In this document: positions 17,498 to 25,146 of the stretch, in pieces
How the letters are laid out: every line of letters starts with the position of its first letter
Numbering within the stretch: the first letter of the stretch is position 1
Origin: Verrucomicrobiota bacterium
GTDB taxonomy: Bacteria; Verrucomicrobiota; Verrucomicrobiia; Opitutales; UBA2995
Reading direction: 5' to 3'
Assembly (NCBI GenBank): GCA_027622555.1
Contig: JAQBYJ010000028.1
Span: forward strand, 1 to 59,357
Length of the DNA: 59,357 nucleotides
Translations under genes and position numbers: made by a program
Notes under the pieces: model-generated
What the model was told of the DNA's origin: nothing
Databases searched by the model: none
The model's input: the letters and a program-made list of their open reading frames with translations, nothing else

Positions 17498-17510
17498 CGG
17501 GCCGCCTCGA
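17475..17510 (-). terminator. Rho-independent terminator of the Calx-beta gene
   Basis: GAGGCG (17483-17488) pairs with CGCCTC (17503-17508), extended by three further G-C pairs around loop CATAAC (17493-17498) with one mismatch. On the minus strand the stem is followed by seven T. It lies 27-55 bp beyond the stop of the gene ending at 17537, inside the 3' end of the plus-strand membrane-protein gene. Confidence 0.8.
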
Positions 17511-17536
17511 GTAAAGTTAATTTGGATTATATAAGG

Positions 17537-20458
17537 TTACTCTGTAACTTCGTATATTTCTATTAGCCCGATGCCAGTGCTTCCGCTAGCTCCTGAAAGA
17601 ATTGCGGTATAACCTCCAGGGTCCAGAGTTATGAGTAAAGCTGATTCCTTAGCATTAGCCGGAGGAAGCAAAGAAGAAACCATTCCTGCGTTGTCAGCGG
17701 ACTGCCAATCATTATTTTCGGTCATCTTTGTAGCACCCGAAAAGAGTTCGAGCATTAGATCTCCTAAGACATTATTCACACCCGCTGCTGCCATACTTGG
17801 TCCAATTCCCCGAATAAGAACCTGCTTAGGTTTACTACCCAGGATGACGAACCCTCCGATTACTCTCTTATCATCCGTTCCTACAAGAGAACGGGTTGAA
17901 ATATTGACCAGGTCGCCGGAAAGTCCTGCAGATTGATCGACATAAATTTCAATCGACCCTATTCCAGGCGGTCCATTGGTCGAAACGATAGCAGAATAGC
18001 TACCCGCAGGCAGAGTAAGAAGTAGCGCACTCTCACGTGCATTAAGATTTCCCAATCCAGTATCAATTATGGGTTGAATCTGCGTAAAATTGTCTAACCA
18101 ATCATCATTTTCATCAACCAAGGATTGATCCGCATTGTTGATTATCTGAAGCGAAGGATCTTGAAGAAAACCTGGAACGGTAACTAAAGACGGACCCACC
18201 GCGCGAATAAGCACTCTCAGTGGTCCATTAAAAATAATGAATCCACCAATAAGAACCTCATCATTGAATCCGACGTAACCGCGGGTAGATAAATTTAATA
18301 ATTCGCCCGAATTGGTATCATCATCGTAAATCAGAGCTTGAGCTTCGACAACATCACCTACCAACGCATTTTCACTGGGGTCAGATAACAAAAGTGAAAC
18401 ACGTTCGTTTAGCTCAGAGCTAAAATCATTTAAGAGAACTAAATTGGCAGTTTTAGGTTCCACATCTCCATCAGCCCAATTAAGAACGACACTGAGTTGA
18501 GTATAATCGACACCTGCGATAGCATCTGCATTCTCGGATCGTACTTGAACCGAAGCCTGACCGACACCATCGCCAAAGCGTTCAACAAGAATTTCAACAA
18601 GTCCACTTCCCTCTGTACCTGAATACAAAGTACGATTAAATTCGAACCAGGTTCCAGGCTCGGCCTCATCATCAGAGATGGTAATCGTTTGGATGCTATT
18701 TTCTCCCGCCACTGAACCATCTCCAATGTCGCTTAATTGAATTGAGAAACTTTCATTTCCTTCAAAAAGCAGATCATCAAGTATAGTTAGCACGATAAAT
18801 TTATCAGCACCATCTCCATCAGCCCAATTCAGCTCGCCAACTTGATTTACAAAATCGATCGAGGCCATGGCAACCCCTTCGATTGTTTGGTAGCTAACCG
18901 ACACAGCACCCGTCGCTCCACCAATTCTTTGGACAGCAACATTAAGGGTCCCCGCACTTTCAGGGATAGACTGAATTGAAGAGGCAAAAACTACAGTCCC
19001 TTGACTCGCCACGTCATCGTCCTCAATGACCACATTGATTGCTGAAGATTCATTCAAGATTTCGGGAATTGATGCAGCTAAGCTTATGACAAACGACTCA
19101 TCACTTTCAAAGACCCCGTCATCTATGATAGGAAAAGAAATAAATTTATTCTGCACGTCGCCATCACTCCACTGAAGCACACCGTCGACTCCGGTAAAGT
19201 CACTTCCTCGAACAGCGGTGGAGTCCGTGAATGAATAGCTAACCTCCAGTTCCCCAGATGAACCTCCGATTCTAGAAACTGAAACGAATGCAACACCGAC
19301 TGATTCCTCAACAGTCAATATTCCCGTAGTAAAACCTACGGTCCCAGCACTACTGATTTCATCGTTATCTTGAATTGTGATGATCGCGGTTGACTGTCCT
19401 AAATCAGCGTCGCCTACCAAATTTGAGAGAATCAGATTAAACGTTTCGTCAGATTCATCCATTTGATCTTCCAGAATAGTTATCGTTACAGATCGTGGAG
19501 TCGTCGACCCGGCACCCCAGTTTAGGAATCCACTCGATCCAATATAGTCAGTTCCATTTGCAGCCGATCCATCAGAGGTTGCATATTGTACTGATACGCT
19601 GCCCAGACTTCCACCCGTTCTTTGGGCGACAAGCTCCACTTCCAAACCTCCTTCCGATTTCTGAATTGAGCTCACATTCCATCCAATAGTACCTGGCGAG
19701 GATTCATCATCTTCAATAATCACACGGACCTGACCTTGCGACCCGAGTTCGGCTGAGTTTGGATCACTCAACTGAACGGTAAATTCTTCATCTGATTCTG
19801 ACTGCGTATCGTTGGTGATATTTATGAAAACGCTTTTCTGCACCTCGCCGGCCAAAAAGTTGAGAGTCCCACTTTTTGATTGAAAATCAAAAACGGGTGA
19901 CGCGGTCCCTCCTGTGGTATTGTAATCAACGGATGCGGAAAAACCCGTACCACCAGATCGGGTAGCAATCAATTCAACAGAGCTTGCATCCTCTCCAACA
20001 CGAACAACCCCCTCCGACCATTCAATGGTAGCAACATCATCATCTTGGATGGTAATGGTGAGGTCTTTGTTACTTCCAATAATCGTCCCAGTGTTTGGAT
20101 TGAATAACTGCAGAAGAAACGTCTCCGGACCTTCTTTTTGAAAGTCCTGATTGATGCGAATTGAAACCGTTAATTCTTCTTTTCCGCCAGTAAATAATGC
20201 CTGACGATTATTGATCGATTGGTAATCAAACCCGGAGGTGGCAGTTCCTGCAACTGTTTGGTAAAAAATGCTAGCCAATCCAGTTAAACTTCCGCTTCGT
20301 AAAAGAGTGACATCAACTGTTCCACTTGATTCATCCACTGTGATAGCGGGATCCTTCCATTCAATCTCTGCGGACTGAGCGAATGAAAAAACACTTGAGG
20401 CAAAAAGGACGACTACGACTCCAAAGAGCCGATCCTTGAATTTGGTGAACGATTTCAA
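17537..20458 (-). CDS. Secreted Calx-beta repeat protein with two C-terminal Verrucomicrobia-type modules
   Basis: This 973-residue protein has a signal peptide (FGVVVVLFASSVFSFAQS, cleavage near residue 29). Six Calx-beta-like repeats of about 115 residues follow. Each starts with a strand such as IEW, TVGF or TVVF, a VEES or VDESSG step and an R-(S/T/I)-GG step, and each ends with acidic SDEEF/SDESF and DDD turns that in known Calx-beta domains bind calcium. Residues about 725-973 hold two copies of a 125-residue module (LSTRGYVGFNDEVLIGGF and ISTRSLVGTDDKRVIGGF, then VLIR-(A/G)-(V/I)-GPS). This module is familiar from Verrucomicrobiota secreted proteins and is a possible surface-attachment domain. 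The protein lies between glycosyltransferase genes, so it may bind the surface glycan. Its role is unproven. Confidence 0.88.
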   Translation of the reverse strand: MKSFTKFKDRLFGVVVVLFASSVFSFAQSAEIEWKDPAITVDESSGTVDVTLLRSGSLTGLASIFYQTVAGTATSGFDYQSINNRQALFTGGKEELTVSIRINQDFQKEGPETFLLQLFNPNTGTIIGSNKDLTITIQDDDVATIEWSEGVVRVGEDASSVELIATRSGGTGFSASVDYNTTGGTASPVFDFQSKSGTLNFLAGEVQKSVFINITNDTQSESDEEFTVQLSDPNSAELGSQGQVRVIIEDDESSPGTIGWNVSSIQKSEGGLEVELVAQRTGGSLGSVSVQYATSDGSAANGTDYIGSSGFLNWGAGSTTPRSVTITILEDQMDESDETFNLILSNLVGDADLGQSTAIITIQDNDEISSAGTVGFTTGILTVEESVGVAFVSVSRIGGSSGELEVSYSFTDSTAVRGSDFTGVDGVLQWSDGDVQNKFISFPIIDDGVFESDESFVISLAASIPEILNESSAINVVIEDDDVASQGTVVFASSIQSIPESAGTLNVAVQRIGGATGAVSVSYQTIEGVAMASIDFVNQVGELNWADGDGADKFIVLTILDDLLFEGNESFSIQLSDIGDGSVAGENSIQTITISDDEAEPGTWFEFNRTLYSGTEGSGLVEILVERFGDGVGQASVQVRSENADAIAGVDYTQLSVVLNWADGDVEPKTANLVLLNDFSSELNERVSLLLSDPSENALVGDVVEAQALIYDDDTNSGELLNLSTRGYVGFNDEVLIGGFIIFNGPLRVLIRAVGPSLVTVPGFLQDPSLQIINNADQSLVDENDDWLDNFTQIQPIIDTGLGNLNARESALLLTLPAGSYSAIVSTNGPPGIGSIEIYVDQSAGLSGDLVNISTRSLVGTDDKRVIGGFVILGSKPKQVLIRGIGPSMAAAGVNNVLGDLMLELFSGATKMTENNDWQSADNAGMVSSLLPPANAKESALLITLDPGGYTAILSGASGSTGIGLIEIYEVTE

Positions 20459-20591
20459 CGGTTTTAATATTCAAGCGTAAGGTGATTGAGAGCCTGTAAT
20501 TATCAACGGCAATGGATTTTTTGACACTTTCATTACTTCGCCTAAGCACCTGGAAAACAAAAGGATTGCACCTCAGGATTTGAGCTAAAAC

Positions 20592-21512
20592 ATGACTCCG
20601 ATGCCGTTGCTCGACCAACCCAAAGTATCCTTTATCGTTCCACTGTATAATCGATTGGACTGCACCCAGGCCTTACTTGAGAGCTTCATCGCAACGATTC
20701 ATTCAGTCAGCTTTGAACTTATCTTCGTAAATGATTGTAGCGATGACGGAAGTAGAGAGTTCCTGGATGCCCGCCGAAGTGAAAGGATAGTTGTATTGCA
20801 CAATGAGAAACGCATGGGTTATGCGAAATCCGTTAACCGTGGAGCAGTAAATGCAACTGGCGAATTTCTCGGTTTGTTAAACAATGATTTGGTCCTGACT
20901 GATGGATGGTTGGAACCCATGCTCGAATGCTTCAATAAAAAACTAAAAGTTGGAACGGTTGGAAATATTCAGCGAAATATTAACACCAGAAGAATCGATC
21001 ATGCAGGTATCATTTTCGACCTCGTAGGACTTCCCGACCACTACGGGAAAAACTACCCATTTATTCCAACATTCGACTATCGGGATTTCCCGGCTGTAAC
21101 CGGGGCTTGTATGTTGATTCGCAGATCACTGTTTGAAGAGATGCAGGGTTTCGATGAATCCTACCTCAATGGTTGCGAGGATGTGGATCTTTGCTTACGG
21201 ATTGGGCAAAAGGGTTACCGGAATATCGTCGCCGGGCAAAGTACCGTTTGGCACCATGTCAGTGCATCTCCAGGGAGACGAGACAATGACCAATCGAATA
21301 ATAAGAAACTCTTAAAAAGATGGGGCGAAGACTTGAAAAGCCACGGTCAACGAAATTGGCCATTTCAATACTTGATGCGCTATTGGAATAAACCCTGGCT
21401 TTTCAATGGTACTAAGCTCATCGATGCGTTGCTTCGCATCGTAAAACTTAGATCAGGTGATTCGCCATGGGCTATTGAAAAACGTCGGCGAATTCTGGCA
21501 CACGAATCATGA
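20592..21512 (+). CDS. Glycosyltransferase family 2 (rhamnosyltransferase-like)
   Basis: This 306-residue protein starts with ATG and has VSFIVPLYNRLDCTQALL, LIFVNDCSDDGS, LLNNDLVLTDGWLEPM and GCEDVDLCLRIGQKGYRN in the standard GT2 order. The ED-x-DLC-R segment is the family's catalytic-base region, and AVTGACMLIRRSLFEEM is typical of rhamnosyltransferase-like GT2s. It resembles the second GT2 domain of the two large proteins upstream, so it may be a single-domain relative. It is divergent from the Calx-beta gene and convergent with the cupin gene. Together with the other four transferases it probably builds the surface glycan. The donor and acceptor cannot be named. Confidence 0.9.
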   Translation: MTPMPLLDQPKVSFIVPLYNRLDCTQALLESFIATIHSVSFELIFVNDCSDDGSREFLDARRSERIVVLHNEKRMGYAKSVNRGAVNATGEFLGLLNNDLVLTDGWLEPMLECFNKKLKVGTVGNIQRNINTRRIDHAGIIFDLVGLPDHYGKNYPFIPTFDYRDFPAVTGACMLIRRSLFEEMQGFDESYLNGCEDVDLCLRIGQKGYRNIVAGQSTVWHHVSASPGRRDNDQSNNKKLLKRWGEDLKSHGQRNWPFQYLMRYWNKPWLFNGTKLIDALLRIVKLRSGDSPWAIEKRRRILAHES

Positions 21513-21546
21513 CACAAATGGACGACCATTTTTCCTATCGAAATCG

Positions 21547-22047
21547 TTAGGCCCAATACTCGTTTAACCCACCAGAGCGGCCCAGAACTGGATCTTGGGG
21601 AGGCAACGGAAGTGCATCGATATTTTCGAGTACCGTAGGACGCTCGTCAGCTTTGCCATAGCGCATATCACACAAAAATCCGCGAGGATATCCACCGACA
21701 ACCGCAAAGTCAGAACTGGATCCTTTGTTAAAATGACCAACACCGGCAGGAATCAATAATACGTCACCAGCACGAACTGGAAGCAGAATGCCTTTTTCAC
21801 CTCCCATCAGAACTTCGGCCTCGCCATGGTAACAAGCTAGAACTTCATGGGAAGTACTGTGGTAATGGTGAAAGGCATAGATTCCATTTCTCCAGAATCC
21901 GGACCATCCATGATTCTCAAAAACACGCTCAATAATTTGGGCAGGATTCGAAACACCAACATCCATCGCTTTTGAATAGACTAAAAGCGGAAGAGCATTA
22001 TTCGGAATCGAGCCATCGTCCGAAAAATAATATGCATATATTTTCAC
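21547..22047 (-). CDS. Cupin-domain protein, YjlB-like
   Basis: This 166-residue protein matches the YjlB-like cupin family from end to end: DDGSIPNNALPLLVY near residue 10, then GWSGFWRNGIYAFHHYHS, HEVLACYHGEAEV, GDVLLIPAGVGH and a C-terminal LPLPPQDPV. The HHYHSTSHE cluster with the later GH provides likely metal ligands. The conserved N-terminus fixes the start at the GTG at 22047, which lies immediately after the U-tract of the HU terminator. A transcript from the HU promoter would therefore have to read through, or an internal promoter must exist. The reaction of YjlB proteins is unknown. It is convergent with the GT2 gene at 20592. Confidence 0.85.
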   Translation of the reverse strand: MKIYAYYFSDDGSIPNNALPLLVYSKAMDVGVSNPAQIIERVFENHGWSGFWRNGIYAFHHYHSTSHEVLACYHGEAEVLMGGEKGILLPVRAGDVLLIPAGVGHFNKGSSSDFAVVGGYPRGFLCDMRYGKADERPTVLENIDALPLPPQDPVLGRSGGLNEYWA

Positions 22048-22076
22048 AAAAAAAAGGCCGGAAAATCCGGCCTTTT
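22048..22076 (-). terminator. Rho-independent terminator between HU and cupin genes
   Basis: A perfect 11-bp stem (22052-22062 with 22066-22076, containing GGCCGG/CCGGCC) has a 3-base loop and continues into eight T on the minus strand, ending at 22048. It follows the HU stop codon by 21 bp. The start codon of the next gene (22045-22047) follows the T-tract with no gap. Confidence 0.92.
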
Positions 22077-22097
22077 AAAATTTACTGGTAGTTGGTT

Positions 22098-22370
22098 CTA
22101 TTGAACCGCATCTTTAAGAGCTTTCCCTGGAGAAAACTTAACCGCATTACGCGCAGGAATCTGGATTTCAGCTCCGGTTTTTGGATTGCGGCCTACACGC
22201 GCATTACGGCGGGAAACGGTAAAATTGCCGAATCCGACAAGAGATACTGCATTTCCAGAAGCAAGAGCACTGGTGATTACACTAAGAGCAGAGTCAAACG
22301 ATTTGCTAGCGTCGGCTTTTGATAGCCCGGTTTGGTCTGAGATAGCGTCAACAAGATTTGCTTTATTCAT
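22098..22370 (-). CDS. hup: HU family DNA-binding protein
   Basis: This 90-residue protein is of typical HU length. It begins MNKANLVDAISDQTGLSKAD, and has SLVGFGNFTVSRRNARVGRNP and TGAEIQIPARNAVKFSPGKALKDAV, covering the helical dimer body, the DNA-grasping beta arm with its Arg and Pro residues, and the C-terminal helix. It is a nucleoid protein that bends DNA. It has one of the few clear ribosome binding sites in the window (AAAGG, 8 bases before ATG), a good -10 box and a strong terminator, which fits high expression. I cannot say whether it is the only HU of the genome. Confidence 0.97.
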   Translation of the reverse strand: MNKANLVDAISDQTGLSKADASKSFDSALSVITSALASGNAVSLVGFGNFTVSRRNARVGRNPKTGAEIQIPARNAVKFSPGKALKDAVQ

Positions 22371-22387
22371 TTTGGGTGCCTTTCGAT

Positions 22388-22416
22388 ATTATAGGTTTGG
22401 ATTTTATGTTGGGTAA
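22388..22416 (-). promoter_or_regulatory. Promoter of the HU gene
   Basis: On the minus strand, TTACCC (22411-22416) and a perfect TATAAT (22388-22393) are separated by 17 bases. The start codon is 17 bases past the -10 box, so the leader is only about 10 bases and carries AAAGG as ribosome binding site. Confidence 0.6.
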
Positions 22417-23011
22417 GTAATTCCTTAAACAAGGCGAATTTTAATCCGATGACAAGCGTGTTTTCGGGGTTTTCGGCCTGTTCAGGCCAAAAAAGTGGCG
22501 AAAGTTAGCGGAAAATCAGGAATTTGATCTCCAACAATGCACTTTTCATCAAAACCTCTCAAAATCCATTGGTGACACCCTGACGGTAAATCAGCTTACA
22601 TTGTCCATAAAATCAGGAGAAATACTTGGTTTACGTGGAGCAAATGGTGCTGAAAAATCAACCACTTTGCAAACCTGCCATCGAATCTCACTGTAATTAA
22701 AAATCTAATAGTGTTCGCCGGGATCAAGCCGCCGAGTCGCTTGCCTCGGCAGTAATCTACTCTGTTGAAACGCCACCAAAAACGATCCAATATGTGGTAT
22801 GTTGTTTCCCGAGAGCCTATATATTCGAAGGCATGTGTGAATTCATCCTAACGGGCATCATGGATTGGTAAACTATTTTTTACTCTGCTCTTCTCAACCT
22901 GGTATATTTGGTATTCGCTGCTGAAATATTCATATGGATGTTTACCAAGGCAAGAAAGCTTGGTTTACTAACCAAGATTGCGACTCAATAAATAGAACTC
23001 AAAATAGTACC
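22417..23011. other. Intergenic region upstream of rhodanese gene, no gene seen
   Basis: About 600 bases lie between the HU promoter and the rhodanese gene. A short inverted repeat, GGCCTG TT CAGGCC, lies at 22475-22488. It is followed by A rather than T on the plus strand and so is not a plus-strand terminator. Reading frames here (22596-22790 minus, and 22934-23011 as an N-terminal extension of the rhodanese gene) have no family resemblance. Nothing resembling a tRNA or known riboswitch was recognised. Confidence 0.5.
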
Positions 23012-23347
23012 ATGAAATCTCGAATAACCATTTCTATCCTAATATTCGTTGGATTAGCTTTTTCTTCCTGTACCAAAAAAACAGATGAAGTCTGGATCGA
23101 TGTCCGCACCCTGGAAGAGTTTGATTCGGGTCATTTGGAGGAAGCATTCCATATACCGCATGAGCAAATTGCCGACTGTATTAGCGAAGTTACTGCCAAC
23201 AAAGACGCAATCATTCACCTTTACTGCCGAAGTGGTGGTCGCGCAGGAAGAGCAAAAACTGCGCTGGAAGAATTAGGGTTCATCAATGTATTAAACGACG
23301 GTGGCTATGAGGAGATCCTTAAAAGTCGCCAAGGAACCGAACTTTGA
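23012..23347 (+). CDS. Rhodanese-domain lipoprotein
   Basis: The frame is open from 22934, but the ATG at 23012 gives a 111-residue protein beginning MKSRITISILIFVGLAFSSC, a lipoprotein-type signal with Cys at residue 20 (the -3 residue is Phe rather than the usual Leu). The rest is a single rhodanese domain with VWIDVRTLEEFDSGHLEEA and the active-site loop LYCRSGGRAGRA, where the Cys would carry the persulfide. Small exported rhodaneses of the PspE type transfer sulfane sulfur to thiophilic acceptors, with unclear physiology. The length fits PspE (about 100 residues). A small cupin gene follows on the same strand after about 75 bp. Confidence 0.85.
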   Translation: MKSRITISILIFVGLAFSSCTKKTDEVWIDVRTLEEFDSGHLEEAFHIPHEQIADCISEVTANKDAIIHLYCRSGGRAGRAKTALEELGFINVLNDGGYEEILKSRQGTEL

Positions 23348-23422
23348 TTTAGCCAAAATGATTTTTGCCCACGATCAACCAATTCGGGGATTCAATCACC
23401 AGGGACATTTATAGTTTTAATC

Positions 23423-23785
23423 ATGAACATTACAAAAAATAAGAATTTTGAAATAGAACACTTTGACCAAATAGACGGAGTGCCCTGCCCTTGCGGAACG
23501 TCGAAACGTGCGTTTTTCTCACCCGATAACCCAACAGCTACCGTGCATCGCGTAGATATCTCGACAGACGCACAAACGCACTATCATAAGATAATCACTG
23601 AGTTTTACATAATCCTGGAAACAGAAGACGGGGCTTATATGGAATTGGATGGGCAGAAATTTCCAGTAAAGCCAATGAGCACCATCATGATAAAACCAGG
23701 CTGTAGACACCGTGCAGTAGGTAAAATGCAAATCATCAATTTCGCAGTCCCTTCCTTTGACCCAGAGGACGAATGGTTCGATTGA
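23423..23785 (+). CDS. Small cupin-domain protein
   Basis: This 120-residue protein is a single cupin barrel. The first motif is HYHKIITEFYIILE, with His residues and a Glu in the G(X)5HXH(X)3-4E pattern, and the second is PMSTIMIKPGCRHRAVG. The metal ligands therefore look complete. An N-terminal CPCGTSKRAF is unusual, with two closely spaced Cys. The substrate cannot be told from the sequence. Rhodanese, cupin and rpmB lie in a row on the plus strand with gaps of 75-100 bp. The ATG has no ribosome binding site. Confidence 0.8.
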   Translation: MNITKNKNFEIEHFDQIDGVPCPCGTSKRAFFSPDNPTATVHRVDISTDAQTHYHKIITEFYIILETEDGAYMELDGQKFPVKPMSTIMIKPGCRHRAVGKMQIINFAVPSFDPEDEWFD

Positions 23786-23885
23786 TCGTCTAAATAATTT
23801 TAAGGGATTTGAGTCCAAATAACGCTTGCAATTGGGACTCTCAGACCTACTTTCCTCCCCTTTACTTCGAAACTCGATACGAGCA

Positions 23886-24116
23886 ATGTCTAGAATTTGT
23901 GCAATAACAGGTAAACGACCCGTCACCGGTGGATCTATTTCACGGAAGGGTCAAAGCAAGAAAAGCGGCGGAATTGGTACTCACGTTACCAAGTCAAACA
24001 AACGTGTGTTCCGCCCAAACCTACAACGCAAACGCGTTCGCTTGCCTAACGGCACTATAAAGCGCCTTTGGATTTCTGCAAAAGCACTGAAATCCGGAAA
24101 AGTTGAAGTCGTTTAA
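23886..24116 (+). CDS. rpmB: 50S ribosomal protein bL28
   Basis: The ATG at 23886 gives 76 residues starting MSRICAITGKRPVTGGSISR, the conserved bL28 N-terminus, so the longer frame from 23826 is rejected. The middle has KRVFRPNLQRKRVRLPNG and the end ISAKALKSGKVEV, both standard. The protein is part of the large ribosomal subunit near the E site. A strong terminator follows 26 bp after the stop. rpmG (bL33) is not adjacent, unlike the arrangement in many bacteria. Confidence 0.97.
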   Translation: MSRICAITGKRPVTGGSISRKGQSKKSGGIGTHVTKSNKRVFRPNLQRKRVRLPNGTIKRLWISAKALKSGKVEVV

Positions 24117-24141
24117 AAAACAACTCAACCAAGCAATTTCT

Positions 24142-24168
24142 AAGCCCGGCTACCCAGCCGGGCTTTTT
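24142..24168 (+). terminator. Rho-independent terminator of rpmB
   Basis: AGCCCGGCT (24143-24151) pairs with AGCCGGGCT (24156-24164) around loop ACCC and runs into five T (24164-24168). It sits between rpmB and the convergent transporter gene, whose stop codon begins within the T-run. Confidence 0.92.
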
Positions 24169-25141
24169 ATTGCCCAGGTTTTTGGATTCGGCTGATGAGC
24201 AAGGCACCCAGAATCAATTGAACCGGATGAAAGATAATCAACGGGAGCAAAATAATCCCAAACGACGGGTCACTTCCAAAAAGAGAAATCCCCAAAGGCA
24301 CACCGGTAGCCAGTGTCTTTTGGGTAGCACAAAACAAGATTGCGATCCTGTCGCCTTCATTAAACTTCAGTAATTTGACCAGAAAAATGCACAGGCCGGT
24401 CATTAAAACAAAAAGCACAATACAAAGTACAGTGGTGATAATCACCAATTCATCGGCTTGATCATCCCAGATCCCATCAACAACCGAGTCCGAGAATGCA
24501 GCAAATACGATGAAAACGATGACAACCTGACTAAAATGGCCAATCGCCGGGCGGACCTTATTCAACGCGGCCTTGAAAAATACATGGGCAACTTGTCCCA
24601 AAAACAGAGGGAGCAAAATTAACTTCGAAAGATTCAATAAAACGGCTCCGAGGTCTCCCATCTGATTCAGTTCGGTATGAATGAGTACCGCCATCCACAA
24701 CGGGGAAAGAAACACTCCGATCACGTTCGCCACCGTTGTGTTAAACAGAGCGACCGAAGTACTCCCGCGGGCTTGGGATGTAAACACGATGGCTGAGGAT
24801 ATTGTGGTGGGAAGAACAGCCATAAAGAGAAAACCAACCCTTAAGGGCTCGCTCATAAACGGTGACCAAAACAAGCCACCAACAATGAACACCAAAGGGA
24901 AAATCAGAAAAATAAATACCTGGGTGAACAAATGCGCTCGCCAGTGTAACATTGACTTGGTGAGTAATTCAGTGGGAAGCACCCATCCTTGAAGAAAAAA
25001 GATAAGGACGATCCCGATTTTAGTGGTAACTTCTGATTTAAGAACACCGCCAGCTTCACCCCAATGAGGGAAAAAGAATGCCAGGATTACGGCAATAACA
25101 AGACCTAAAAGAAGCCATTGTTTACTGAGAAAACTCCGCAT
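24167..25141 (-). CDS. Bile acid:sodium symporter-like transporter (SBF/BASS superfamily)
   Basis: This 324-residue protein has about ten hydrophobic helices and ends shortly after the last one. QGWVLPTELLTKSM near residue 50, AVLPTTISSAIVFTSQARGS near residue 110 and FCATQKTLATGVPLG near residue 265 match the SBF-like family (PF13593 type). The two discontinuous helices with TTISSA and TQKTLATG are the expected Na+/substrate sites. It probably exchanges an organic anion with sodium at the inner membrane, with unknown substrate. It lies 5 bp downstream of murJ and is probably co-transcribed with it. Confidence 0.88.
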   Translation of the reverse strand: MRSFLSKQWLLLGLVIAVILAFFFPHWGEAGGVLKSEVTTKIGIVLIFFLQGWVLPTELLTKSMLHWRAHLFTQVFIFLIFPLVFIVGGLFWSPFMSEPLRVGFLFMAVLPTTISSAIVFTSQARGSTSVALFNTTVANVIGVFLSPLWMAVLIHTELNQMGDLGAVLLNLSKLILLPLFLGQVAHVFFKAALNKVRPAIGHFSQVVIVFIVFAAFSDSVVDGIWDDQADELVIITTVLCIVLFVLMTGLCIFLVKLLKFNEGDRIAILFCATQKTLATGVPLGISLFGSDPSFGIILLPLIIFHPVQLILGALLISRIQKPGQ

Positions 25142-25146
25142 CTTAT

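Noticed and set aside
22475-22488. Terminator at GGCCTG-TT-CAGGCC
   Set aside because: It is followed by A on the plus strand and lacks a T-tract after the stem on the minus strand. The loop is only two bases.
22596-22790. 64-codon frame in the gap upstream of the rhodanese gene
   Set aside because: It has no homology that I recognise and no ribosome binding site. It could be a decayed gene, but this cannot be shown.
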